DNA of 64,000 nt. It comes from Desmodus rotundus (taxonomy: Eukaryota; Chordata; Mammalia; Chiroptera; Phyllostomidae). Below, one piece after another: positions 1 to 11,637 of this stretch. The first letter of the stretch is position 1, and the number at the start of each line of letters is the position of its first letter. The stretch is from the NCBI RefSeq assembly GCF_022682495.2, contig NC_071398.1, positions 29,267,426 through 29,331,425 on the forward strand, in the 5' to 3' direction. The translations under genes were made by a program, and so were the position numbers. Below the pieces are notes generated by a model. That model had not been told where the DNA came from. It made no database searches and saw only the letters and a program-made list of their open reading frames with translations.

Positions 1-454
1 CCTGCTCTGTGCTAAGCATGAAGAAAAGTGTCTCATGTCTCTTGCGTGGCTTGGTAAGGCAGAAGAGGTTATGACTCCTTGTCTGTGGATGGGAAAACTG
101 AGATGGATCAGGGTTACTTGATATGCCCAGCATCACTAAGCCAGGGGAGGAACCTTGATTCAAAGATATTCCAGATATTCCATCATTCATAACCACCAGG
201 CTTCACTGGAATTCCTAAACCCAGAATCCTCCTTGGGAGATGCAGCCAACCAAGCTGAGGCAAAGTTAGACCTGAGGGGCAGGGGGCTTGTTTCTTTAGA
301 TAATACAAGTCATGGAGCTCCCAGCTGGGGATGGAGTATGCATCAACTTTCAGGGCAAGAATAGAGTGGCAACTGGGCTAAGGCTTCTCTAGCCAAACAG
401 ATGACTGGGCTCATCCACCTGACTTATTAAACTGCCTGGTGAACTCCTACGCAT

Positions 455-660
455 CCTTCAAAACCCAGCTTAAATATTCCTTCCTTCCACCTTGAGGCCC
501 ACCTTGTTTCAGAAACAAAGTTGATCAACCCTTCCTTTGTGCACTTGTGGTGTATGTGCAGATGTTTCTGTTTTGCCTTGCAGGTATGTGTCTCCCAGCC
601 TGGTGAGTTCACTGAGGACAAAAATTATGTTTCATGCACTTATGGATCTCTAGCTTGTAT
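455..660 (+). repeat. L2 LINE 3'-end fragment (degraded)
   Basis: The stretch has the typical L2 3'-end phrasing, with a GTGAGTTCACTGAGGACA-like segment followed by text resembling 'aattatgttt'. It is heavily diverged. The assignment is by remembered consensus only. Confidence 0.4.
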
Positions 661-689
661 TAACAGGAACAATGTTCATAATAACCAAC

Positions 690-960
690 ACTGATTGAGC
701 ACATACTAGGTGCTGGGCATTCCTCTAAGTATGTTATATGCATTAATCCAGAAAATAACCCTAGGAGACTGGTATGACATTATATCCATAGCTAGGCTTG
801 GAAACAAAACACTAATGGGTTTGGACCCTGGCTTTGCCTGTGACCTTGAGTGAATTGCTTAACCTCTCTCTCTTCAGGGTTCTCATCTGTAAGATGGAGA
901 GATTCACAGCAGCTACCCAGTGCTGCACTGAAATTAACTTGTACCAGCTTGCAAGAGCTA
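690..960. repeat. Two MIR-type SINE fragments in opposite orientation
   Basis: Around 695-790 the text reads like the reverse MIR 3' part (TTGAGCACATACTAGGTGCT). Around 815-910 it reads like the forward MIR core (TGACCTTGAGTGAATTGCTT, then CATCTGTAAGATGGAGA). Both are old, diverged copies. Confidence 0.5.
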
Positions 961-1036
961 AATATTAAATTTTAATAAAATTTAAAACTTTGCCATCATT
1001 AAAAATTAAATTATGTACAATTAAAATTAAATAAAC
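958..1036. repeat. AT-rich low-complexity tract
   Basis: This is nearly pure A and T, built of attaaa/aaatt words. No gene signal is seen. Confidence 0.7.
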
Positions 1037-1059
1037 CGTCTTAAAAATGAAGGCAATAC

Positions 1060-2200
1060 ATACTCAAAACTCATCACTTCCTAATTATTTTACTATATTC
1101 TTACTATTTTCCCTCTCCTTGGGATATTTATGTCTGTGGAATCACCATGGTGGAAATACACAATAATGAGCTGTTGCACATCTCCCCCAGACTCCGTGTT
1201 CGATGATGTCACATTGAAATCAGCCACAAGGAGAGGAGAGCATTTACACCATGGAAATTGGCAGATGCTACAAATCAGTCTTATCACCCCCAGAGAGCTG
1301 GTTTTGAGCATGTACCAGCACACCACTATAACTACCTCATAGGAAACACTCACATGTGTTAGCCTTTATTATTGTTTCTGATGACGAAACCACAGAGATT
1401 AAAGAACCTGCCAAAGGTATGGAAGGTCCATATATGGTTCCATTCACTGCAGCTGCAGAGATGGCTCCTTAACCAGCTAGAGCTCAAGGACACCACAGAA
1501 TAGGGGCCAATAAATACTTGTTGGGCAAATAACCAAACATTAAATTAATGGGTCTCAAAACTGCTGGCAATGGAATTGCCTGGGGACCTTGGCTTTAACA
1601 CAGATCCCCATGGCACCTCTTGTGCTGGGCTCCAGAACAGGCATTTTTAGCAGGTGTCCCAGAGGTTCCAGACCAATTACTGTCTTTATCACCAGCCTCC
1701 AAACCCAACCCACTCCCACCTGCCTTCTGTGCCCACCTGACTTGCCATTGGCATGGTGGTGAATGGCAGCTGTGAGACGGAGAAGCACACAGGATCATGG
1801 AAACCTCGCACACAGGCCTGAACCGAGAAGATGCTTGATGACCGACCAAACAGTGTTCAGAGGTCTCCTCTGAGTGGCAGTGGTGATGGGGAGCAGAGTG
1901 GCTGAAAGTTACCTGGGGCCAAGAAGTCCTGGCCACATCTGTGCACACGATAAGACAAAGCAGGGTATGATGAGCATGACACTTAGAAGTTTACAAGATG
2001 CAGCTGCCTCCCTTCTACTTTGGTCTCCCAATAACCCAATGATATTAGCAGAGGAAGCACACTTGTTTACAGACCGGGAAACAGGCTCAGGGAGGTACTG
2101 GCTCATCACTGCTTGGACCTGGAGCTTCAATTTTCAAGCTGTGTTGTCCCTCAAAATCAGGTGTGAAACAGAGGGGTGGAAAAAATGAGGCTGAGGTCCC
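1060..2200. other. Mostly unique non-coding sequence
   Basis: No convincing coding region is present. Short open frames on both strands overlap one another, have no splice or codon support, and look random. A small reverse MIR-like fragment lies near 1340-1420. Confidence 0.5.
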
Positions 2201-2204
2201 AGTA

Positions 2205-2330
2205 TGTCGATGTTTGTTCATTATCTTGGCTCTGGCACTCACTTGTTGTATGGCCTTGGGCACATTTCTTAAGCTCTCCGTGCCTTAGGTTTGCTCAACT
2301 GAAAAGAAAACCAGGGAAATGATTGGCAGG
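2205..2330 (+). repeat. MIR SINE fragment
   Basis: MIR core words are visible: CTCTGGCACTCACTTGTTGT, then GGCCTTGGGCACATTTCTTA. The copy is diverged. Confidence 0.55.
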
Positions 2331-2797
2331 CTTCTGGTATGGTTGTTGCTAATTAACAGGTGTGTAAATGCTTCTTAGGATGGTATACCAACGGGGTTCA
2401 ATCATGTGAGAAATTGCAACCGTAGTAACAGCTATAATGACATTGTCACCTTTCTATGTTTTGTAGCATCTTGTAGTTGGCTCTCTTCTTTGAAAGCCAG
2501 CATACTAATTTGGGGTGAAGTTGGGAGGTGGCAGTGTTCTAGGCTGAATTGGTCCCCAGCTATTCCCTGGGCACATATTATGTGCATATGCTTTGAAGTT
2601 TCCTCTGACTCAATGGCCACATGGAACAACAGCTAAGAAGGTACATGCCATAGTCCCATGGACACTATGCAGCTAACAGGCTTATAAACTTCCTTATTCT
2701 CTAAACCTCTTCCAATGTGTAAAATAGGACGACAAAGAAAATCAGCCCTATAGACTTTTAGTGAGTACGAAATTTTAAGATTTTTTTTCTTGTAAGA

Positions 2798-2925
2798 TAT
2801 TTTAGTCTAGGGCAGCAGATCCCAATCCTGGCTGTGCACATTGATGTACACATTAGAATCACCTGGGAAGCTTAAAAAAAAAGCCACTATGCCCCAACCC
2901 AGACCAATTGAATTAGAATTGGAAT
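2798..2925 (+). mobile_element. MER5-type hAT-Charlie MITE
   Basis: The copy contains ACATTAGAATCACCTGGGAA followed by a short A run, then CCCAACCCAGACCAATTGAA, the standard order in MER5A-type elements. The terminal inverted repeat is degraded. Confidence 0.6.
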
Positions 2926-3112
2926 GGTGATAGTGGTGATGATGATGGTGATGGTGATGATGGAGATGACAGTGACAATAATGATTATGAAAATGATGGT
3001 GGTGATGATGATGATGGTGATGGTGATGATGGTGATGGTGATGATGGCAATGATGATGGTGATAGTGATGATTATGAAAATGATGGCGATGATTATGGTG
3101 ATGGTGATGGAT
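2926..3112. repeat. GATGGT/GATGAT minisatellite-like tract
   Basis: About 187 bases are built of GAT-based triplets and hexamers (GATGGT, GATGAT). A longer word, GATTATGAAAATGATGG, occurs twice (near 2984 and 3071), which shows higher-order duplication. The long open frame through it is Met/Val-rich and results from the repeat. Confidence 0.9.
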
Positions 3113-3425
3113 GATCTGTTTTGCCTGCCTGGAATGTTCTTTTATAACATCACTTCATGGTTTCTCCACTTGCTTCTTTCATGTCTGTACACCGATCAAT
3201 GCCTCCTCAAAGAGGCCTTTCCTGAACACTCTGTACAAACTGGTGCCACCCCCCCATTCTTTGGCAAATGCCACCCTGCTTTTCCCTTCTTTGTTGCTTG
3301 TCTCTCTAGCTCATATTATATCACACATCAATTTGTATACTTATCAGCTGTCTCCCCACCAGATTATAACCCCCTGTGAAATCATGAGGATCACACCTCA
3401 GAGTTACTCTGTCTGACACAAATAA
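3113..3425 (+). repeat. L2 LINE 3' end
   Basis: The L2 3' order is readable: CTGCCTGGAATGTTCTTTT, then AATGCCTCCTCAAAGAGGCC, TTTCCTGAACACTCTGT and later CTCCCCACCAGATTATAA. It directly abuts the GATGGT tract. Confidence 0.6.
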
Positions 3426-3599
3426 GATTACTTGGAAGAGTAGTATTTTTCAAGTTCAGAGAGGTGATAAAAATCACTGTTAGATGAAGTTCTCTCTTCT
3501 GGGTTGGCCACTAGACTGAATATTTTAGGGACTGGGCTGAACAAGAAAGAAAAAAAGAAAAGGAAGCAGAAAAGCTAGACCAAGAGGAAGAGAAAATGA

Positions 3600-3776
3600 G
3601 AACACAAACATGTGCACACGCACACTCACACACATGCTCACACACACACTCAACACTCACACTCACACACTCTTGTGCACACACACATGCTCACGTGCTC
3701 ACACACTCTCACAGTCACACACATGCATGCTCACACATACGCTCACACACACTCACATTCACACACACTCACAAAA
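3600..3776. repeat. Imperfect CA/CACACT microsatellite
   Basis: About 177 bases of CA-rich repeat are interrupted by TG and CT units (CACACTCACACACATGCTCA words). His/Thr-rich open frames in all three forward frames are by-products of the repeat. Confidence 0.9.
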
Positions 3777-4189
3777 AGGAACCCCGTTAGCATATAAACA
3801 AAAGGTGGGGGTAAGCCCTGAAGCCTTCCCTCTGACAGCCAGTGGCGGCAGTGATGAATTTGTGAAGTTATCTAATTTTCCACTGTTTTAATTAGAGACT
3901 TGGGCTCTGAGGCCTCACAGCTGGCGTCTTTGTGCTGCGTTCTGTTGCCTGACAGAGAAAAATGTCTCCTCTAACGTCAGCCAAGCTCTGAGCCTGACCT
4001 GAGCAAGAGAAACTTCTGGGATTCATAAACTTGTGGTTTCTGGGCAGAGTGTCGTTTGAACCAGGCCTCCTCCTCATGGGCCCCCTCAGAACCAAGGTGG
4101 GGGGACCACCACCCAGGAGGGGAGCTGGGGAGAAAGCAGGGACCAGGAAGCAGCCCTTGGGTCATTTCTCCAGGTTCCTGAGCCTAGTC

Positions 4190-4345
4190 CACATTAAATG
4201 GAGTCTCCTTGTAGCTTCTAATTGAGCCCAGCTTGTAGAGGCGAATGCTGTGCTTCTCTGAGACAATGCCTTTGATTGCGGAGTGTGTTCTCTGAGTAAT
4301 TTAATTTATTGCTCATCTTTTGCCAAGTGATCTTTTACAATGCTG
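4190..4345. other. Unique, A/T-homeobox-like block (possible conserved non-coding element)
   Basis: No repeat family is recognised. The block carries CTAATTGAG, AGTAATTTAATTTATTG and CTTTGATTG words that resemble homeodomain and TCF/LEF sites. This is pattern only; conservation cannot be judged from one sequence. Confidence 0.25.
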
Positions 4346-4504
4346 CATTTGATGAACACGCAGCTGGGGCAGAGGCTCTCCCCACCTCTCCTGGCTCTCT
4401 GGCTGCTGTCTTCCTGTGACTCACTTTGAAAAGAGGCAGGATGGGAGGTGGAGGAGAGAGGGCCCTGGGGCCAGACACACTCACCTCTCGCCTCTGCCCC
4501 TGGC

Positions 4505-4620
4505 CAGTGGGCACCTTGGATAAGGGTTCCATCCTTGGGCCTCCTTTCTCATCTGCAAAATGACAATCATAAGAATGTTAGTTGGACAGGGGAATAGTGG
4601 GGATTGAGAGGAAAAGATGT
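4505..4620 (+). repeat. MIR SINE fragment
   Basis: CTCCTTTCTCATCTGCAAAA followed by TGACAATCATAAGAATGTTA matches the MIR 3' half. Confidence 0.5.
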
Positions 4621-5177
4621 TACTAACTTAGGAAAAAGAAAAGGCCCCTGTGAGATTCAAATTGGCTTTTGGGTGAGGAAAATGCTTTAGATGCATGAAA
4701 AACACTCAGCATTGCTGAGACCACCCTAGAACAACAGGGTCCACCTTGATCAGAGCAGAGGTGAACTCCCTGCCTCTGAAGAACTATTCAAAAGCAACTG
4801 TCAGGCAACACCCTCCACTGCCTTGCAGCTTTCTGTCCATGGCTGGGGCCAACCTTCTAATCAACTTCTCAGGGGAGGAATCCCACCTTATACTCTATGC
4901 CCTGCACATGGTGGATGCCCAAGAGATAGTCATGGTTGCTGGTTCCAGGACAGTAAGGAAAATTATCGTGGCATCATGCCCATAGCCTGTAGGAGGGAGA
5001 TGGCTCTGATCTGGTTTGCTGGTTGACCAGAAAAGAAATTACCCCCAGATCATGAGCTCAGTGAGCGCTCAAAAGATACTATCGGGCCAACTTCTTGACC
5101 TGGCAATAACTTAGCTCAGAATCACACACAGAGGAGAATTCAGAATATGAGTTGATTGCCTACTTGCTTATTCATTT

Positions 5178-5209
5178 TTAAAAAAGGAGAGAAAGACGAA
5201 AGAAAGAAA

Positions 5210-5261
<52 letters not shown>

Positions 5262-5370
5262 CAGAAAGAAAGGGAGAGAGAGGGAGGGAGGGAGGGAAGA
5301 AGAAAGAAAGAAAGAGAAAGAAAGAGGAAGGAAGAAAGGAAGGAAAGAAGGAAGGAAGGAAGAAAGGAAA
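5178..5370. repeat. GAAA/GGAA polypurine microsatellite
   Basis: About 190 purine-only or nearly purine-only bases are present: GAAA units first, then GGGA/GGAA units. The Lys/Glu-rich open frame is a by-product. Confidence 0.92.
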
Positions 5371-5379
5371 TTTTAGCCC

Positions 5380-7365
5380 AGGTGGTATACCTCCTAGATG
5401 ATCAAATGATTATTACAAATGGTCCCTTTTTGATCATACAAAAATTGAATGGATCAAGCTACTTCCAAGTAGCCTCACTGTGTCCCAGAACAAAGTTCAA
5501 GAGTATGTACAGAATACAAAAAATATCTAGCACCCAACAAGGTAAGAATCACCATATCTGGCGTCCAATTTGAAACTTTCCTGTGTGCAAAGAATCAGGA
5601 AAATATAAGCCATAATGAGAAGAAAAAGTCAATGCATCAAAAGTAACCAGAAATAACACCCATGTAGAATTAATAGACAAGGACGTTAACAGGTGTTGAA
5701 ACTATTGTAACTGCACGAGACCTGTATAACAAGGGAGCAGGTCACCCCACCCTCGACCAGCCAACAGAATGGTCCAAGGGGAGAAACTGAGAGCCTCAGC
5801 AGGAAGAGCAGTGATTGTTCTGGAAGGGCCAGAGTGAGGGGAGGAGGAGGTGAGTGAGAGAGGGACAGAAAACTGCAGCATGAGCCCAATAACCCCTTCT
5901 GGGATTGAGCCTCTCTCAGCCTCAACCCCAGAATCCACACCAAAAGACAAGGGTTGGGGGAAGACCCCAGCACATTGGGTCAAGTTGGACTCAGGGGTCA
6001 TTACCCACTGACACCTACCTTCTGGGTGTGTTGGACAACTCAGTTGACCTCCCTGAGTCTCGACTTTCTTCACTGAGCTAGAAGGGAGCCCATAGCCCAA
6101 GGCATGGGGAGGGTTAAATGTGTGTTTGCTCTTGTGGAACAGGTGGCTCAGGGCCAGTCACTCTGGGAGTGCTCAGTACCTGGTGCCTGCTTGCCCCACC
6201 CTTGTCATTACACACGCCCTCTTTCACTCGCCTTGCTCAGCACCCAGCATCAGCACTGGTCTGCCTGGCAGGCACCGGAGCTGCCCCAGCATCCTTGCCC
6301 CATCCTTCTCTCCAGGACTAGGGCTCTGATGACCCCCGTATCTGGGGTGATGTTTAAATTATCCATCTGCTGCCATGGCATGGCTTCCTGAAGACACTTG
6401 CTCTCTCAAGGCACTCCAAAGAGAATCAAGCTTGGGACATTGGTGGTGGGGGCGGAGCTTGGCGGATTGCTGAGCTGGCAGGAGGACTGGAGCTGCCAGT
6501 TATCATCTTTGCTGCCACTTAGGAGGGACTGTGTGAAGGTGAATTTCTCCCAGAGGAAAGCAGAGATGAGGAAAGGAGAGAGGGACAGCTTGATGATCAC
6601 ATCACAGTATCTGGATCTAGCTGGACCTGAAGCTGAACTGCCTCTCAGGTAACTGAGCCAATATTCTATTTTTCAACTCAGCCAAGTTGAGTTGGGCTTC
6701 CTGACATTTGCAAGCAGTGAAGGCTGCACTGACCCAGTGATTCGCTCCTTCCAGGTCCTCACCTGTCAGAGAAATAATTAGGGAAGCTCCTAAAGGGTTA
6801 AATTCTGCTTAATGTAAGGCCCACTCTTCCCCATGGAAGCCCCTCAAGCTGGCAATCCCATGAAACCTGGGCTGGGGGAACCAGCAATTCTGACATGCCC
6901 CTCCCTCATCCTCTTTAATTCAAGCCCATGTCTTTACAGCATCCTGCAGGGGATCCCGATAAAGCTGGCAGCTGGATCTGTGGGGAAATGTGAAGGCCTT
7001 GTCCCTTTCCAGTTAAATGCCTAATTAAAACAGCACTGAGGCCCATGGACTTGAGAACATTAACCGTGTCCTGCTGTCAGGTGGGGGAGCTCACCTCGCC
7101 CCACTGGGAAGACGCAGAACCCGTATTTCTAGCGGCTGGGGCTTAGAGTGAGTCCTTGTCCCAGGGGTTGTTCCCATCCCCACACTGCACTCCCAGGTCT
7201 GGGCTGCAGGCACTTTCTGCAGCAGACGGTGTGCGGCAGGGTGAGGATGGTCTGAGTGGTGAAGGCTGCTGCAATGCCAGTGCGGTTGAAGCACAGCGGG
7301 TGTGCAAGGGAGCACGCTTGCGGCTCGCTCCCTCATGCCCTCCCTCCCTCCTGTGCCTTGGGTTC
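5380..7365. other. Unique non-coding sequence
   Basis: No gene or strong repeat match is recognised. A MIR-like fragment is possible near 6025-6100. AT-rich homeodomain-like words (AATAATTAG near 6773; GCCTAATTAAAACAGC near 7019) stand in otherwise GC-rich surroundings. The open frames are unsupported. Confidence 0.4.
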
Positions 7366-7367
7366 CT

Positions 7368-7886
7368 CTTTGGTTCTCCCTCTCCTGTCTCCCTCTGTGT
7401 CTGTATCTTTTTTCTATTTCTCCCTCTCCTCTCTCTCTCTCTCTCTTTCCCTATCTCTTACTCTTTGCTTCTGTCTTTCTTCCTCCCTGTCTCCTTGTCA
7501 ACATCCGTTACTTGTCTGGGTGTCTGTCCCTCTGTTCCAACCTCTCTATGAATCTTTGAATCCCTCACTTATCTTTCCCTGTTATTTTCTCCTACCTGTT
7601 TCTTGCTCTCTCTCCCCACCCCCATCTCTCCCTCTCCCAGCTCTCTGTCTCTCTCTCTCCATCTCTCTGCCTCTCCTATCTGTCTATCTATCTATCTTTC
7701 TATATCCCTACTTCTTTCTCTTTCCCCACCCCACCTCTCCCTCTTCCATCTCTCCACTTCTCTCTGTCTGTCTTTATCTCCCACCCCCGATCTCCTTCCT
7801 TCCCTCATCTCTCTGTCTCTTTCTTCCATCTCTATCTCCCCCCTGACTTCTGTCTTTCTTTCCTATTCCCTCTGCCCCTCTTTCAG
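7368..7886. repeat. 0.5-kb polypyrimidine (CT-rich) low-complexity block
   Basis: Nearly pure pyrimidine text of TCTC, TCCC and TCTG words runs for about 520 bases, with a short TCTA (CTATCTATCTATC) segment near 7683. Overlapping Ser/Leu/Pro-rich open frames of up to 196 codons in three frames are explained by the composition and are not genes. Confidence 0.9.
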
Positions 7887-8282
7887 TCTCAGGACCAACC
7901 ATGGGACAAGCCTGGAGAGATGAAGACCCAACCCTTGGCTCCCTCCCACACTGAGCCAAGCCAGGCCCACATGACATAGCAAGGGACAAAGAGCTTCGGC
8001 CACATCATGCATCTTGACAAATCCTGTGGGGCCCCCGAGAGGAGTCCTGTGCTGATTCTGGACAAAACCTCAGTCCCGGTGACAGTGAGTGTGCGAGTGT
8101 TCAGGAAACTGAAGCCTGCCAGTGTTGGGGAAGAACTCACTCCCCTTCCAGGCTCTTCCTGTCTCCTTGACTTTCAAAATTTCAGCTCTGGAGGCTGCTC
8201 TGCTGCATGTCCCCACAGGAGGCTCGACTGACCGTGGACCAGAGTCTGGAACTGCCAGGTTTCAGTGTGACAGGGCTTAGCG

Positions 8283-8725
8283 ACTATATGCATTTCTCAG
8301 GGCGGCCATAATAAAGTGTCACAAGCCAAGTACTTCAGACAAGGAGGATGCATTTCCTCTCAGGTTTGGAGGTCAGAAGTCTGAAATCCAGGTATCAGCA
8401 GGGCTGTGCTCCCTCCGAAGTTTCAAGGACAGAATTTATTCCCTGTCTTTCTCTGAGCTTCTGGAAATCCTTGGTGTTTCCTGGCTTATGGACACACCAC
8501 TCCAGTCTCTGCTCTATCATCACTGGCAAACTTTCCTCTGTGTGTCTGTCTTTGTGTCTCTTCCCCTCTTCTTAGAAGGACACCAGTCATATGGGATTAA
8601 GAGCCCACATACTGCAGTATGACCTCATCTCACCTGATCACATCTGCAGTGACCTTATGTGCGAATAAGGTCACATGTCCAGGAAGCATAAGAATTTGGG
8701 GGGCACTATTCAGTAATTAAAGGCA
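8283..8725 (-). mobile_element. MLT1-type MaLR LTR, reverse orientation
   Basis: The order of marks fits a reversed MLT1 LTR: GGGCGGCCATAATAAAGTG, TTTGGAGGTCAGAAGTCTGA, AAGGACACCAGTCATATGGG, TGACCTCATC, AATAAGGTCACAT and a GGGGGGCACTATTCAGTAAT end. An imperfectly inherited palindrome (10-base arms, GTGACCTTAT) lies at 8649-8674. It is probably a solo LTR, since no internal sequence was recognised. Confidence 0.75.
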
Positions 8726-9424
8726 GCGTGTGTGGTGAGGCCTGGGTAAGGGTTGGAATCACACTTTACTACATCGAGAAGATTACTTAGCATCTCTGAG
8801 CCTCAGCCATTGTCCCTCAGGCAGAGTGACAGTGACACCCCACAGTGCCAGCACTCAGCAAGCATGAATGCAAAGCAGTGGGTATCCCCAGCACACAGCA
8901 CATTGCCAAGGACCTAAGACATGCTGAGTGGCCCGTTCAGTCCTGTGCTCTCATGACCCCTCCTTTCAGCCGGCCACAGCTCCTCAGTTCCAACTGCCCA
9001 TCTGCTGGTGGCTGCCCAGAGGAGTTTGGGAGGACTTCCTGGAGGATGGGGCTTTGGATCCGGGCCTCAGGAATTGAGTAGCTGCCTGTGAAACAGGCAT
9101 GGAGGGCGTACCTGGTAGGTGAGGCCAGCAGAGCCCCTCCTCCAGACTCCCTCCCTCCTCTGACCAAGGGACGGGGATGGCAGGAGCCCTTAATGCTGTC
9201 ACTAGGGCCTCTGAGAGAAAAAGTTTAAACAGAGCAAGCTCCTGAGATTGGGGTGGAAGGAAACAAAACTAGAGGTGAAAAGAGGACAAGAGGAGGAAGT
9301 AAAATAGAGAAGAGGGGCCAGTGAAGGGAAAAGGAGAGTAGAAGCGCCTGACACGGAAGGCGGGATCCCAAAGTGTCAGCTACTTGGAGATAACAGCTCA
9401 ACTCCGTGGCTCAGGTGTACCTGA

Positions 9425-9595
9425 CAGTCTTTTGTGTAACCTGCATAATGCTACCGGGGCGGTACTGTTATTTTTTCCTGGTGCTACAGACGATGCTTGG
9501 AAGACACTCGCTCAATGACCGTGTGGCTTGGAAATGACAGAGTGGGATCTGAACTCAGGCCATCTGGCTCCAGAGCCCTTACTCTTGCCTCACCT
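9425..9595 (-). repeat. MIR SINE fragment, reverse
   Basis: GTGGGATCTGAACTCAGGCC followed by ATCTGGCTCCAGAGCCCTTA is the characteristic reversed MIR 5' region. Confidence 0.6.
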
Positions 9596-9599
9596 GTCT

Positions 9600-11630
9600 C
9601 ACCAGCCTCACCTGCCAATTGTCAAAAGGATTTTCCCAGACACCAAGAAGTCAGGAGGAGGGGCTCTGCTGGCCTCAGCAGCCAGATCCACTCTCCAGGC
9701 CTGTTTCATGCACAGCTACTCAGGGGAATATCTGCTCATTGCTCCCCCAGGGCCCCCGCCTATGGAAGGGGACTCAGAGGACGAGGGGGCCTGGCTGGAG
9801 TGAGGGCCACAGCTGAGCTGCACTTGGCTGCTTCCACAGCTGATCATTATCTGGCCAAGGTGGGGTCACCACCACTAGCCCCCTGGCTTCCTCTACTGCT
9901 TTTCACCTTCGCTTGGATCTTCCCAGCTTTCTCCCATAGATAAGGGGAGACCCTCAAGTTCACTGCCATTTCCTGGCCTGCACCACCACTGCTGAGCTGC
10001 TGCCTGGGGCCTCCCACCGAGACAGCCGGCAGCAACTTGGCAAGATGTGGAAGGCTGCCGTGAGGGTGGAGGGTGGAGGGCAGAGGGGGGCAGTTCCAGC
10101 TCTGTGAGGACACTTGTCCATTCCACACTCCAGGCCCTTGTTCTCACCGGTCCTGATGCTGGGGCCACCCCTGTTCTCATCTGGAAAAACTCCCCATATC
10201 CTTCGGCATCTACTCCTTCGAAGAAGATGTGTCTCCACTTCCTCTGAGCTTGTGAAGCCTGTGTCTCCCTACCATTCACAGCTGAGTTGCGTACCTCTCT
10301 CCATGCACAGGCATTGCCTGTGCCCTGCACAGAATGTGTGTTCACTGCTATGTAAGACCTCCCAACCCGTACTGATTGTGAACCAGGTACCGCCAGAGCG
10401 CTACCTCCCTATCCCCACTCCAGTCACACCAGCGAGAGACCGAGGGCTTGGATACCGCTTCCAAAAGGTCACCAAGTTCTGGACCTGGAAAAGGCTTTTT
10501 TGTACCTTCAGGGAGCATCACATCATCTCTGAGAGAAGAAAAGAGAGCTGCCCCTCCCCAAGTCACCAACCATGTGTCCCTACCACCAACTCTTCTTCTG
10601 CCTCGAGTCCTCTAAAATCCAGTCTGAGTCCAAGAGTTAAAATAGTATACATTCTGCAATGACTAATATGGGGAGAAATCCAGGGATTCTCAGGAAGTTG
10701 TATTCCATTCCACAGGCTCTGTTACCTTTTGCTGGGAAACACCCAGTTCCCACCAGCAATACACACACACACACGAGAAGCCATCAATTTCCAGGCAGCC
10801 AAGCTAGTGCAGGACCGGGGTCTGCAACCGTATCACGTCGGCTGCGCTGAGAACACCTGTCCTCCAGCAGGAACAGACCTCTTCCAAATAAACACACAGC
10901 GTTGAGAAGGAGGCCTGGCTGGGAAAAGGAATCCATCCGCCCAGCTCCGGACATCCTGGACAACAGTCAAAACGCTTCCTTCCACTGTCTTAGAGAAAAA
11001 TGGCTTCTTCATCCAGCCAATTCTTTTTTCCTTTTTGACTGAAGACCCATACTGAAAATGCTTTCCAAAACAAGCCAGAACAACCTGGAAATATTCCCTG
11101 GACTTAACAGAGTCTGATGGCTCTTTTTCATTCATTCCTTTATACCTTCGTTTAGTTATTCAACGAAGCTATATTGAGCCCCTGCTCAATAAATAGTGCC
11201 CTGTGCTAGGGGTGTCATGTCAAAATAGATCCCTTTCTAGGTGCTCTTGCTCTGTTATTATCAATCCAAGTGCAGTGGAGGAAGCTAATTGTCCACCAGC
11301 GTGGTGTGTTAGAGTTGCTGCTGGCAAGTGGCTACCCAGCCAGGAACTGCACTTCCCAGCCCACCAGGCAAAGAGGTGGGACTGTGACTCTCGACCAGTT
11401 TTCATCCTCAGACGGTGAGCAGTAAGGGTCCAGGAGCTAAAGAAGCATGTGTCTAACCATGTTTCCTTTCCTTCTGCATGCTGAATTCAGAGCACCCAGC
11501 CTCCTAGGGAAGGGCAGAGCCACAAGGTGGAAAGAGCCTGGGACCCTGAGCAACAGCCTAGGAGCCCACCTACATGAGACTGCTCTGTGAGCAGGGAACT
11601 CGGGAAACTTGATCGCGCCCGCAGTGTATC
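9600..11630. other. Unique GC-moderate non-coding sequence
   Basis: Forward open frames of 148 codons (9497-9943) and 182 codons (10114-10662) have no recognisable domain and overlap equally long frames on the other strand. I do not call them genes. A short CA repeat lies at 10760-10776. Confidence 0.4.
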
Positions 11631-11637
11631 TAAGGTG

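Noticed and set aside
2924..3379. 151-codon Met/Val-rich open frame that looks membrane-like
   Set aside because: The hydrophobic part is the GATGGT repeat; the rest is an L2 3' end.
3600..3776. Regularly spaced repeats, considered as a CRISPR-like array
   Set aside because: Units are 2-8 bases long without spacers, and the DNA is mammalian.
5156..5401. Lys/Glu-rich open frame resembling a basic nuclear protein
   Set aside because: Pure product of the GAAA microsatellite.
7256..7846. 196-codon forward open frame, the longest in the window
   Set aside because: It lies in the polypyrimidine block; Ser/Leu/Pro-only composition and equal openness in three frames show it is compositional.
8649..8674. 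10-bp perfect palindrome GTGACCTTAT/ATAAGGTCAC
   Set aside because: Half of it (AATAAGGTCACAT) is MLT1 consensus wording, so only a few changes are needed; less telling than the 54.14-kb case.
10114..10662. 182-codon forward open frame
   Set aside because: No domain, no upstream CpG island or splice context recognised, and strong overlapping frames on the other strand.
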